DNA of 64,000 nucleotides, taken from contig NZ_JAVIFX010000025.1 of assembly GCF_031157255.1 (NCBI RefSeq), positions 59,680 through 123,679 of the forward strand, written 5' to 3'. The notes under the pieces are model-generated. The model was not told where the DNA came from. It made no database searches and saw only the letters and a program-made list of their open reading frames with translations. Shown piece by piece: positions 1-7,915 of the stretch (its first letter is position 1; every line of letters starts with the position of its first letter). The position numbers and the translations under genes are program-made. Origin of the DNA: Bradyrhizobium sp. LHD-71. Lineage in GTDB: Bacteria; Pseudomonadota; Alphaproteobacteria; Rhizobiales; Xanthobacteraceae.

Positions 1-1388
1 GTGTGAAGCATCGCATTGAGCATCGCGACGTCGCTGCCGGGCTTGAATGCAAGATGCCTGACGGCATGCCGCGACAACGGCTGCCGGCGCGGATCCATGA
101 CGACCAGCCTGGCGCCGTGCTTGACCGCATTCTTGATGAATGTCGCGGCGACCGGGTGGTTCAGGGCCGGATTGGCACCGATGACGATGATGACTTCCGC
201 GTCCATGGCAGCGGCGAACGGCGCGGAGACCGCGCCGGAATTGAGCCCCTCCATCAGGGCCGCGACTGACGACGCATGGCACAGCCGCGTGCAGTGATCG
301 ACGTTGTTGGAGCCGAAGCCCGTGCGCACCAGCTTCTGGAACAGGTAGGCTTCCTCGTTGGATCCCTTGGCCGAGCCGAAGCCGGCAAGTGCTTTCGCGC
401 CCATCTCGTCGCGAATCCTGGCGAGGCCTTTGGCCGCGACGTCCAGCGCCTCCTCCCACGAGGCCTCGCGGAAATGCGTGAAGGGGTTGGCCGGATCTAC
501 CTGATCGTTGGCATCCTTCTTCGCATTCGGAAGCCTGATCAGCGGCTTCGTGAGACGATGCGGGTGATGGATATAGTCGAAGCCAAAGCGTCCCTTGACG
601 CAAAGCCGATTGTGATTGGCGGGACCGTCACGGCCCTCGGCGTAAATGATCTTCTCGTCCTTCACCTGATAGGTGACCTGACAGCCCACGCCGCAGAACG
701 GGCACAGCGAGTCCGTCGTCCTGTCGGCATAGGTGACGCGCTGCTGCCTCTCATCGAGCATCACCGCCGGCATCAGCGCGCCGGTTGGGCAAGCCTGCAC
801 GCATTCACCGCAAGCAACGCAGGTCGATTCACCCATGGGATCGTCGAAATCGAACACCACCTTGGACGCATGATTGCGATAGGCCATGCCGATTACGTCG
901 TTGACCTGGACCTCGCGGCAGGCGCGCACGCAGAGGCCGCACTGAATGCACGCGTCGAGATTGACACTCATGGCCGGATGGCTGGTGTCGCCTGGCCAAC
1001 GCTCGGCGGCCGGGAAACGGCTTTCGGTGACGTCGACCTTCTCCGCCCAGGTCCAGAACTTCGAGCACGGGTCATGCGAGGTTTCGCGCGCCGGCTGATC
1101 GGCCACCAACAGTTCGAACACCATTTTCTGCGCGGCGACGGCCCGCGCGCTCGCCGACCTCACTTTCATGCCGACCGTCGGCGTCCGCTTGCAGGAGGCC
1201 GCCAGCACACGCTCGCCTTCGATCTCGACCATGCAGGCGCGGCAATTGCCGTCGGGTCGATAGTCCGGCTCCGGCGAAAAACACAGATGCGGAATGTCGG
1301 TGCCCAGGCGTTTGGCGACCTGCCAGATGGTCTCGGCGACGTCGGCCTCGACCGTTTTGCCGTCGAGCTCGAAGCGGATCTTCGTCAT
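1..1388 (-). CDS. fdsA: NAD-dependent formate dehydrogenase, molybdenum alpha subunit (3' end outside window)
   Basis: Catalytic subunit of the soluble Mo/W formate dehydrogenase that oxidises formate to CO2 and passes electrons to NAD. I read it directly from the minus strand from the ATG at 1388; about 462 codons are visible and the frame runs off the window. An N-terminal [2Fe-2S] domain (Cys36, 49, 52, 66) is followed by two ferredoxin-type [4Fe-4S] motifs (CIQCGLC and CVACGEC) and the molybdopterin-domain cluster (CPFCGVGC). The likely Mo ligand is Cys370 in the motif HCTRLCHASS, so this is a cysteine rather than selenocysteine enzyme. The start overlaps the stop of the upstream fdsB-type gene by four bases (ATGA), showing one operon. 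Family assignment is strong. Confidence 0.93.
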   Translation of the reverse strand, partial: MTKIRFELDGKTVEADVAETIWQVAKRLGTDIPHLCFSPEPDYRPDGNCRACMVEIEGERVLAASCKRTPTVGMKVRSASARAVAAQKMVFELLVADQPARETSHDPCSKFWTWAEKVDVTESRFPAAERWPGDTSHPAMSVNLDACIQCGLCVRACREVQVNDVIGMAYRNHASKVVFDFDDPMGESTCVACGECVQACPTGALMPAVMLDERQQRVTYADRTTDSLCPFCGVGCQVTYQVKDEKIIYAEGRDGPANHNRLCVKGRFGFDYIHHPHRLTKPLIRLPNAKKDANDQVDPANPFTHFREASWEEALDVAAKGLARIRDEMGAKALAGFGSAKGSNEEAYLFQKLVRTGFGSNNVDHCTRLCHASSVAALMEGLNSGAVSAPFAAAMDAEVIIVIGANPALNHPVAATFIKNAVKHGARLVVMDPRRQPLSRHAVRHLAFKPGSDVAMLNAMLH

Positions 1389-3091
1389 TCCGCGGCCTCG
1401 TGGGGCATGAACTGCTCCGGAAAATACGTCATGACGGCTGTCACAGGATTGGCGGCCGCCTGGCCGAGGCCACAGATCGACGCATCCCGCATCACCTGGC
1501 TCAGCTCAACAAGCAACTCCCGGTTCCAGACACGCTTTTCCATCAGCAGGACCGCTTTCTGCGTGCCGACCCGGCAAGGCGTGCACTGGCCGCAGCTCTC
1601 GTCCTCGAAGAAGCGCATCAGATTGAGCGCGGCGTCCTTCACGCTGTCCTGCTCGGACATGATGATGACGGCGGCCGAGCCGATGAAGCAGCCGTATTTC
1701 TCCAGCGTGCCGAAATCGAGCGGAATGTCGTCCATCGATGCTGGAAGGATGCCACCGGACGCGCCTCCCGGCAGGTAGGCGTAAAAGGTATGGCCGTCGG
1801 CCATGCCGCCGCAAAAGTCGTCGATCAGTTCGCGCACGGTGATCCCGGCCGGCGCCAGCTTCACACCGGGATGCTTGACCCGGCCTGACACCGAATAGCT
1901 GCGGAGGCCTTGGCGACCATGGCGGCCATGGGCCTTCCACCAGTCCGCGCCTTTTTCAACGATGTCGCGCACCCACCACAGGGTCTCGACGTTGTTGATC
2001 AGTGTCGGTAGCCCAAACAATCCGGCCTGGAACGGATAAGGCGGCTTGCGCCGCGGCAAGCCGCGTTTGCCTTCGATGCTTTCCAGCAGCGCGGACTCCT
2101 CACCACAGATGTAGGCGCCGGCGCCGCGGCGCATGTGCAACGCCGGACCGCCAGCCGGAAGCTTCGCAATCTCACGTTCGAGAATTTCGCGCGAGGCCGG
2201 ATATTCATCGCGGAGGTAGATGTAAACGTCCGATGCCTCCACCACATGGGCGCCGATCAGCATCCCTTCGAGAAAGCGATGCGGATCGCGGTCGAGGTAC
2301 CAGCGGTCCTTGAACGTTCCAGGCTCTCCTTCATCGGCATTGACCGCCATCAGTCGCGGTCCGGGCTCGCCGAGCACCGCACGCCACTTTCGTCCCGTCG
2401 GAAAGCCTGCGCCGCCCAGCCCGCGCAACGATGCATCATCCAGCTCCTTCAGGAGTTCTGCCTTGGGCAGATCGCCCGAACGCACACGCCCGAGCAGCGC
2501 ATAGCCGCCACCTGCGACATAGGCGTCGTAGTCGACATAGTCAGGCAGATCGAGGTTGCCACCGCCCCTCGCCGCCGCAAGCACACTCGCTTCAGTCGCC
2601 TGGTCAACAAAGCGATGTCCAATTTCGGCCACCGGCGCGGTGTCGCAGCGACCGACGCAAGGCGCCCGCACCACGCGAATTCCGGGGCCGGCGCTGCCCT
2701 CGAGCTGACGCAGCAGTTCGTTCGCTCCCAGCATCGCGCAAGTCAGCGAATCGCAGATGCGAATGGTCAGAGGCGCGATGTCGGCCTCCCCTTCCTTCAC
2801 CACGTCAAAGTGCGCGTAGAAGGTCGCCGTCTCGAAGACTTCAGCAAACGACAGCTTCATCTCGTCGGCGAGAGCTGCGAGGTGTACGGCTGAAATCTGA
2901 TGATACTTGTCCTGGATCAGGTGCAGATGCTCGATCAGGAGATCGCGGCGGCGTGGCCGATCGCCGAGCAGGCGCTCGATCTCTTGAGTGGCCGCCGGAT
3001 CGATCTGACGCCCCTTGGGCGTGGACTTGGCTCGCCTGCGTCCCGCACCGGGGTGCTCGAACGGGCGAACTGGCAGCACGTCGTGGCTCAT
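1385..3091 (-). CDS. Formate dehydrogenase NADH-side subunit: fused FdsG (NuoE-like) and FdsB (NuoF-like)
   Basis: Carries electrons between the alpha subunit and NAD. The 568-residue protein joins two modules usually encoded separately. Residues about 30-160 are a thioredoxin-like [2Fe-2S] domain (Cys113, Cys118, Cys145, Cys149). Residues about 195-568 are NuoF-like, with the FMN/NADH glycine-rich segments GGAGFPTG near 226 and ADEGEPGTF near 252, the ICGEESAL motif, and a C-terminal [4Fe-4S] motif ESCGQCTPC. It is the first Fds gene visible in the operon and overlaps fdsA by four bases. The 218 bp upstream separate it from a divergent solute-binding protein gene and probably hold both promoters. 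I saw no stop or frameshift at the domain junction, so the fusion looks genuine. Confidence 0.92.
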   Translation of the reverse strand: MSHDVLPVRPFEHPGAGRRRAKSTPKGRQIDPAATQEIERLLGDRPRRRDLLIEHLHLIQDKYHQISAVHLAALADEMKLSFAEVFETATFYAHFDVVKEGEADIAPLTIRICDSLTCAMLGANELLRQLEGSAGPGIRVVRAPCVGRCDTAPVAEIGHRFVDQATEASVLAAARGGGNLDLPDYVDYDAYVAGGGYALLGRVRSGDLPKAELLKELDDASLRGLGGAGFPTGRKWRAVLGEPGPRLMAVNADEGEPGTFKDRWYLDRDPHRFLEGMLIGAHVVEASDVYIYLRDEYPASREILEREIAKLPAGGPALHMRRGAGAYICGEESALLESIEGKRGLPRRKPPYPFQAGLFGLPTLINNVETLWWVRDIVEKGADWWKAHGRHGRQGLRSYSVSGRVKHPGVKLAPAGITVRELIDDFCGGMADGHTFYAYLPGGASGGILPASMDDIPLDFGTLEKYGCFIGSAAVIIMSEQDSVKDAALNLMRFFEDESCGQCTPCRVGTQKAVLLMEKRVWNRELLVELSQVMRDASICGLGQAAANPVTAVMTYFPEQFMPHEAAE

Positions 3092-3309
3092 TGAAACGTC
3101 TCGTATCTTTCTGCAAGTCCGAACGCCGTCATAACCGTCGTTCCGGGCCGCGGCATGTTACGCAATCGCCGCACAGGGCCAATACGCAAATGACGCACGC
3201 ATTCATCTGTTGCCATTAGCGGCTCTGAACTACCATCCGAGTCGGACCGTCCCTCTTAAGGAACTGGTCACAAACAAGAAACGAGACAAGTGCAGATGGG
3301 AGGTAGATC

Positions 3310-4290
3310 ATGGGAGGCCGCACCGCGTGTCTGAGCGTTGCCGCTGCGTTTCTGATTGCATTATCGTCCGGTAATGCTGCAGCGCAAGATTATCCGAACC
3401 GGCCGATCACGTGGGTCGTCACCGGAACGCCGGGCAGCGTCACCGACATTGGCTCGCGCACCTACGCGAAGGTTCTGAGCGAGAAGCTCGGCCAGCAACT
3501 CGTGATCGACAACAAGCCCGGTGCCGGCGGCATTATCGGCACCGAGAACGTGGCGCGGGCCAAGCCTGACGGCTACACCCTCCTCAACGGCACCAGCGGG
3601 CCGTTTGGCTCCTACCCCTCGCTCTACAAGAAGCTCTCCTTCGATCCGCTGAAGGATTTCATCCCGGTCCATGGCCTATCGGAATCGCCGATGATCATGG
3701 TGGTCAGACCGGATTCGAAATTCAAATCGATCAAGGAGTTGGTGGACTATGCGAAAGCTAATCCTGAGAAGCTGAATTACAGCACGACCGGCATGGGGTC
3801 CGGCTCGCACCTGTTCATGGAAATGCTGCAGCAGGCGGCAGGCATGAAGGTGACCGTCGTACCCTATAAGGGGTCGGCCCAGCAGATCACCGACCTGATG
3901 GGCAGTCAGATCGATCTTGTGCTCGATTACTCGGTCGTTGTCACGCCGCTGATCAAGGATGGCAAGCTCATTCCGATCGGTATCACCGGGCGCAAGCGTC
4001 TGAAGCACCTGCCCGATGTAGCGACCGTCGAGGAGCAAGGCTACCCGGGCGTATGGCTGACGGCGTGGTCATCGGCGCTCGCACCCACCGGCACGCCGCC
4101 GGAAGCGATCGACAAGCTCGCCAATGCGTTCGAGGAGATGCTGAAGGAGCCGAGCATCCAGAAGTACGCCGATGACAACGGCGCCAACCTGATGGTCGGC
4201 ATCAAGAAGGATGCCTTTCGCGATTTCATCGTCAAGGACATGGCCAAGCTGAAAGGCGTGATCGACAAGGCAAACATCCGGCTGGATTGA
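3310..4290 (+). CDS. Tripartite tricarboxylate transporter-type solute-binding protein (TctC/Bug family)
   Basis: Periplasmic binding protein expected to capture a small organic acid for a TctA/TctB-type carrier. The 326 residues begin with a clear Sec signal peptide (hydrophobic core about residues 8-20, likely cleavage after AAA near 25). The Bug-family opening DYPNRPITWVV follows, then the family motifs PGAGG near residue 65 and VVPYKGSAQQ near 185. Length matches the family. A GGGAGG-like sequence lies just upstream of the ATG. No membrane TctA/TctB genes are adjacent, which is normal for this expanded family. The decayed 5' end of an enolase-superfamily gene begins 85 bp downstream, a pairing often seen with these binding proteins, so the ligand may be an acid sugar or hydroxy acid; that is inference. 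Confidence 0.93.
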   Translation: MGGRTACLSVAAAFLIALSSGNAAAQDYPNRPITWVVTGTPGSVTDIGSRTYAKVLSEKLGQQLVIDNKPGAGGIIGTENVARAKPDGYTLLNGTSGPFGSYPSLYKKLSFDPLKDFIPVHGLSESPMIMVVRPDSKFKSIKELVDYAKANPEKLNYSTTGMGSGSHLFMEMLQQAAGMKVTVVPYKGSAQQITDLMGSQIDLVLDYSVVVTPLIKDGKLIPIGITGRKRLKHLPDVATVEEQGYPGVWLTAWSSALAPTGTPPEAIDKLANAFEEMLKEPSIQKYADDNGANLMVGIKKDAFRDFIVKDMAKLKGVIDKANIRLD

Positions 4291-4330
4291 GATGTGAGAT
4301 CCTGGCGAACCACGCCGTCACGGCGCACGG

Positions 4331-4350
4331 GTCCCTGCTTTCGCAGGGAC
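4331..4350. repeat. Short perfect hairpin
   Basis: GTCCCTGC-TTTC-GCAGGGAC, 8 bp arms with a 4-base loop, 40 bp after the stop of the solute-binding protein gene. There is no following T-run, so it looks like half of a dispersed 'cgtccctgcgaa' type repeat, but it could act as a weak terminator. Confidence 0.5.
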
Positions 4351-4375
4351 GACGCGTTATCCGTATAGATGCGTC

Positions 4376-4475
4376 ATGACAAAATCGCAGAGATCCGCGG
4401 CTTCGACGCGAGCGTCGTCGAGCCGTCCGACCGTGCGCTGACGTTCTTCCGCGAGCGCGATGGCAACCGCCGACT
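4376..4475 (+). pseudogene. Remnant of the 5' end of a mandelate racemase/muconate-lactonizing family gene
   Basis: About 33 codons read (frame 4378) as D-KIAEIRGFDASVVEPSD-RALTFFRERDGN. This aligns with residues 2-32 of the intact family member at 6761 (KIIEIRGFD..., NALTFFRKRE). After the GDGN-like end the frame no longer resembles the family and stops at 4483. The nucleotide match is good but not perfect, so this is an old paralogous remnant rather than a recent copy. It ends exactly where the bactofilin gene on the other strand ends (stop codon 4474-4476). This suggests the bactofilin/racemase block replaced or interrupted the rest of the gene. Confidence 0.65.
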
Positions 4476-5082
4476 AGTTCTTTGACATCGTTTCGGGCGT
4501 CCCGATCGCATCCATCGGCGCAATCGATTGCGAGTCGTGATGGGGAAGCTTGCGTTCCGCCTGCAGGTTCGAGGAAACCTCCGTTGGGTTCTCCTGCCGC
4601 TTCGACGTTCCCTCGAACAGAGCTTCCTCTTCAATCGACAACGTTCGATGGAAGATATCGCCTTCGACCACCGCTGTGCTGAGCAGGCGGACGCGCATGG
4701 CATGGATCGTGCCCTTGACGCGACCACGGATGGTCAGCTCGCGCGCGATGATCGTGCCGTCGATTTGCGCGCCTTCGCAAATCTCCGCCGATTCAGCGTT
4801 GAGCTCACCTTCGATACGGCCGGAGATCTTGATGACGCCGCTCGTGCGAACCTTGCCGGTTATCGTCGTGTCGGAGTGAATTGCTGAGTAAGCATTCGCC
4901 GGCGCGGGAGTTTCCGCCGGCTGTGCGGTCGCGGACGATTGGAGCTGTTGTACCGTCCCGGCCACCTTGGTCGCAAATGGCGCCGGATCCTTGATCTGGT
5001 CTTTTGGCATGTCGCCTCTCAGTCTCTCGAGCATGTTTGTCTTCCTCTTCTTCCACTTGTGGTACGGACGTGTTGACCTCAT
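4474..5082 (-). CDS. Bactofilin (polymer-forming cytoskeletal protein)
   Basis: Bactofilins are beta-helical proteins that self-assemble into filaments without nucleotide and act as membrane-proximal scaffolds, often for cell-wall enzymes. This 202-residue protein has a short basic head, a Pro/Ala-rich linker (about 40-65), and a central beta-helix of short G-x-[IV]-x-G repeats between about 68 and 158 (ITGKV, ISGRIEGEL, IDGTI, IRGRVKGTI, VEGDI, FEGTS). A disordered tail follows. The upstream racemase gene ends TGATG, where the A of this ATG lies within the stop region, so translation is probably coupled from 5082. An internal ATG at 5034 (MLERLRGD) is an alternative start. The stop codon abuts the enolase-family remnant on the opposite strand. 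Confidence 0.9.
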   Translation of the reverse strand: MRSTRPYHKWKKRKTNMLERLRGDMPKDQIKDPAPFATKVAGTVQQLQSSATAQPAETPAPANAYSAIHSDTTITGKVRTSGVIKISGRIEGELNAESAEICEGAQIDGTIIARELTIRGRVKGTIHAMRVRLLSTAVVEGDIFHRTLSIEEEALFEGTSKRQENPTEVSSNLQAERKLPHHDSQSIAPMDAIGTPETMSKN

Positions 5083-6482
5083 CAGCTTGCACGATAGATG
5101 CGATGAAAGCGGTGCCCTAAACGACTGAGCACTTCGTATCCGGTCGACTTGGCGACTGCCGCGAGATCATCGATGCTGATCTGCTCGCCAATGAGCGTGA
5201 CCATCCCGCCGCGACGCGCCGTCGCCGGATTCGGAAGATCGGTTATGTCGACGGCTATAAGGTCCATCGAAACGCGTCCCAGGATCGGGCACATTTTGTG
5301 CTCGATAACCGCCTGCGGAGTCTTAACGGATCCGCTCACAATAGCCGGATAGCCATCGGCATAACCAACCGCGACCAGCGCTATGCAAGACCGCCGCTTC
5401 GCGGTCCATCCGATGCCGGCGATCGTTTCGCCCCGCTCTATGTTGCGCACTTGCGCGATCCGGCCCTGGAGTTCGATCACAGGCAACATCGGATTGCGCG
5501 CATCGAGCATCGGGTTGATCCCGTAGAGAGCCGCGCCGGCTCGCACGAGATCAAAATGCGTCTTCGAACCGCAAAAGATTCCGAATGAGTTAGCAAGTGA
5601 TGCTGGCACGCCCACATAATGCCGCGACAGGTCTCTGAAGACCGCCACCTGGCGGTCATGCTGCGGGTGATGGGGTGCCTTGCCGTCGTCGAGACCACTT
5701 ATCAGCAGGGCTATTCCGTGGGTCTTCGCATGAGTCCTGCTCGCAAGAGCAATCGCTTCGTCGATCGAGACACCACGTCCGGTACCCGTGTCGGCGTAGA
5801 GCGCAAAGCGCCCCGCCCATCCGCTCGATGATACAAATGCATCCCATTCAGCCAATTCGATCAACGTGCTGATAACCGGTCTTGCGTCGATCTCTGCAAA
5901 AACCGGCCCGGTGTCGGGATAGAATCCGTTAAGCACATAAATGGTTGAGTGGGCCGCCACCGCTCGAACGCGTTTGGCCTCTGCCAGGCTCGAGACAAAA
6001 AAGGTCCGGCAGCCGCAATTAGCCAATGCGGCGACGACCGGATCGATGCCACAGCCGTAAGCGTCAGCTTTGACCACGGCAGCGCACTCAGCCAATGTGC
6101 ATTTTGCCAAGGCGCGCCAATTGGCGGCAATCGCGGACAAGTTGATCTTCAGCGTGCCACCAGCTTCCGCTTCCGGCGGACCAGCTATGGTGAGATCCGT
6201 AACTCGCTTGTCGTGAACGACAAGGCGTCCGCCTTTATTGGTGACTTTTCCGTCGATGAAGCCTTCTATGAAGACCTGAGCGCCGCGCTCGATGGTCAGG
6301 CTTCCTTGGAAATCTCCCCAGACGAACAGGACAGCGTCGCGTTGAACGATCGTGTCGGCGATCACCGACTCGTTTAAGTCCCAGCGTCCACTGACCTTCA
6401 GCGGCTCCCGGACAGCTGTTGTTCTCACAAGCATGATACGAGCCGACACCCATCTGCGGCCACGTCGAGCTTGGATCAGCAC
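5082..6482 (-). CDS. Bactofilin-like N-domain fused to alanine racemase homologue with altered catalytic residues
   Basis: A 466-residue protein (numbered from the GTG at 6482; ATG at 6434 is a likelier start and removes 16 residues). Residues about 30-95 form short beta-helical rungs (FVWGDFQGSLTIE, FIEGFIDGKV) like a truncated polymer-forming domain. Residues about 108-466 are a fold-type III PLP alanine racemase: PLP lysine Lys138 in VVKADAYG, DTGTGRG with Arg236, LANS near 297, LVRAGAALYG with Arg314, VGYADGY near 372, and GRVSMD near 402. By eye, the family segment GYGATxTAKR reads GIGWTAKR here, so the catalytic Tyr (Tyr265 of the Geobacillus enzyme) is missing. The supporting His of SHxA is Gly263. 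It may bind PLP without racemising alanine. It is coupled to the downstream bactofilin gene. Confidence 0.85.
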   Translation of the reverse strand: MLIQARRGRRWVSARIMLVRTTAVREPLKVSGRWDLNESVIADTIVQRDAVLFVWGDFQGSLTIERGAQVFIEGFIDGKVTNKGGRLVVHDKRVTDLTIAGPPEAEAGGTLKINLSAIAANWRALAKCTLAECAAVVKADAYGCGIDPVVAALANCGCRTFFVSSLAEAKRVRAVAAHSTIYVLNGFYPDTGPVFAEIDARPVISTLIELAEWDAFVSSSGWAGRFALYADTGTGRGVSIDEAIALASRTHAKTHGIALLISGLDDGKAPHHPQHDRQVAVFRDLSRHYVGVPASLANSFGIFCGSKTHFDLVRAGAALYGINPMLDARNPMLPVIELQGRIAQVRNIERGETIAGIGWTAKRRSCIALVAVGYADGYPAIVSGSVKTPQAVIEHKMCPILGRVSMDLIAVDITDLPNPATARRGGMVTLIGEQISIDDLAAVAKSTGYEVLSRLGHRFHRIYRAS

Positions 6483-6760
6483 CCCGTATCGTTAAGGTCG
6501 TCTCGTCTCAAGCCAACCGACCGCGGCGAGAACGCGCATCCGAAAGCCAAGTTTCCATCCAGGTGCACAAATTTCCGTGCGATCACTCACCAGCCGACGA
6601 TGGCGGAGCGTCACGCCGACGCGCCTGCAGTTTGCGCGCTCGCCCGACCATTTGAAGCAAATTATCGTGCCGATCGGTTGAAAGGCCTTTCCGCGGTGCG
6701 GCGCCGTGATACGATTCGAACGGACTCTCGCAAGGACCACCCATCAGAAATTGCATCACC

Positions 6761-7906
6761 ATGAAGATCATCGAAATCCGCGGCTTCGACCTTAGTTTTC
6801 TGCTGAAAGAGCCGCTCGGCAATGCGCTGACGTTCTTCCGCAAGCGCGAAGCGCTGCTGGTGCAGGTCGTCACCGATGCCGGCGTCAGCGGCTGGGGTGA
6901 AGCAGGCAACTCTCCGCATGCCGCCGGCACTTTCATCCGCACGCGGCTCGCCGGGCTTGTGCTCGGCAAATCGCCGGCGGATTTCGGCCGCCATTATCAG
7001 GCGATGACGTCCGTGCTCGGCTACGATCGACGCGGTGCAGGCATGATGGCGATCTCAGCGCTCGACATGGCGCTGCATGATCTTGCAGCGCGGATGTACG
7101 GGATCAGCGTCGCCTCGCTGCTCGGCGGCGCCGTCCGCGACAGGCTGTTCGCCTATGCAAGCGGCCCCTTCTTCCGGGAGCGCACCGACCCCTATCGCGA
7201 GTTCGAGCGTGAGGCGGACGGCTACCTGAAGAGAAACTTTCGCGCGATCAAGCCACGGGGCGGATTCTCGCCGCGCGCCGATGGCGTCATGGCCCGGCAG
7301 TTGCGCCGTCTCGCCGGACCGGAGGTGGCGCTGATGGTCGACATCAATCAGGGTTACACCGCACGCGCGGCGATCCAGTCAGCCCAGCACATGGAAGACG
7401 CCGAGTTGCTCTGGATCGAGGAGCCGGTGCAGCCTGAGGACATTCCAGGCTATCAGACGGTCGCCCGCGCCGTTCCCGTCGCGATCGCGGGCGGCGAGGC
7501 GCTCGGCAACGCCCGCGCATTTCGTGATTTCCTTGCCGCCGGAACCTTCTCCGTCCTGCAACCTGATCTCGCCGTCTGTGGTGGCTACAGCGGGTTTCGC
7601 GAGATTGCCGCGCTGGCGCGCGCCTATGATCTGCCGGTGATGCCGCATGTCTTCGGCACAACCGTCAATTTCCATGCCTCGATGCAGATGGCAGCCGTGA
7701 TCGAACCGCGGCGCGGCGGCGGCCCTGCGCCCTACCCGTTTATGGAGTATGACGCGATGGCCAATCCGCTGCTCGATCTCTGTCCGCCTCCGGCACTCGA
7801 CTCAAACGGATTGCTCGCAGTGCCGGAAGGACCGGGCACGGGACTCGACCTCGCCCCTGAGCGACTGGCGCCGTGGACGGTCGGCCACTGGACGGAGAAG
7901 CTGTGA
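6761..7906 (+). CDS. Mandelate racemase/muconate lactonizing enzyme family protein (enolase superfamily)
   Basis: Enolase-superfamily enzymes abstract a proton next to a carboxylate using Mg2+; the products range from racemised hydroxy acids to dehydrated acid sugars. The 381-residue protein has the N-terminal capping domain (about 1-125) and the barrel. Putative acid/base Lys164 sits in IKPRGG, with metal ligands Asp194 (VDINQ), Glu220 (IEEP) and Glu246 (GGE). His296 in MPHVFG is the likely second base, pointing to the mandelate-racemase-like subgroup. The exact substrate cannot be told. It starts 278 bp after the divergent racemase-like gene and converges on the transglutaminase gene 9 bp later. 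A diverged remnant of a paralogue lies at 4376. Confidence 0.9.
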   Translation: MKIIEIRGFDLSFLLKEPLGNALTFFRKREALLVQVVTDAGVSGWGEAGNSPHAAGTFIRTRLAGLVLGKSPADFGRHYQAMTSVLGYDRRGAGMMAISALDMALHDLAARMYGISVASLLGGAVRDRLFAYASGPFFRERTDPYREFEREADGYLKRNFRAIKPRGGFSPRADGVMARQLRRLAGPEVALMVDINQGYTARAAIQSAQHMEDAELLWIEEPVQPEDIPGYQTVARAVPVAIAGGEALGNARAFRDFLAAGTFSVLQPDLAVCGGYSGFREIAALARAYDLPVMPHVFGTTVNFHASMQMAAVIEPRRGGGPAPYPFMEYDAMANPLLDLCPPPALDSNGLLAVPEGPGTGLDLAPERLAPWTVGHWTEKL

Positions 7907-7915
7907 GTTGACTGG

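Noticed and set aside
276..1778. Long plus-strand open frame of about 500 codons over the formate dehydrogenase genes
   Set aside because: It is antisense to two genes with clear cofactor motifs, and its translation is Arg/His-rich without family features. High GC produces such long shadow frames.
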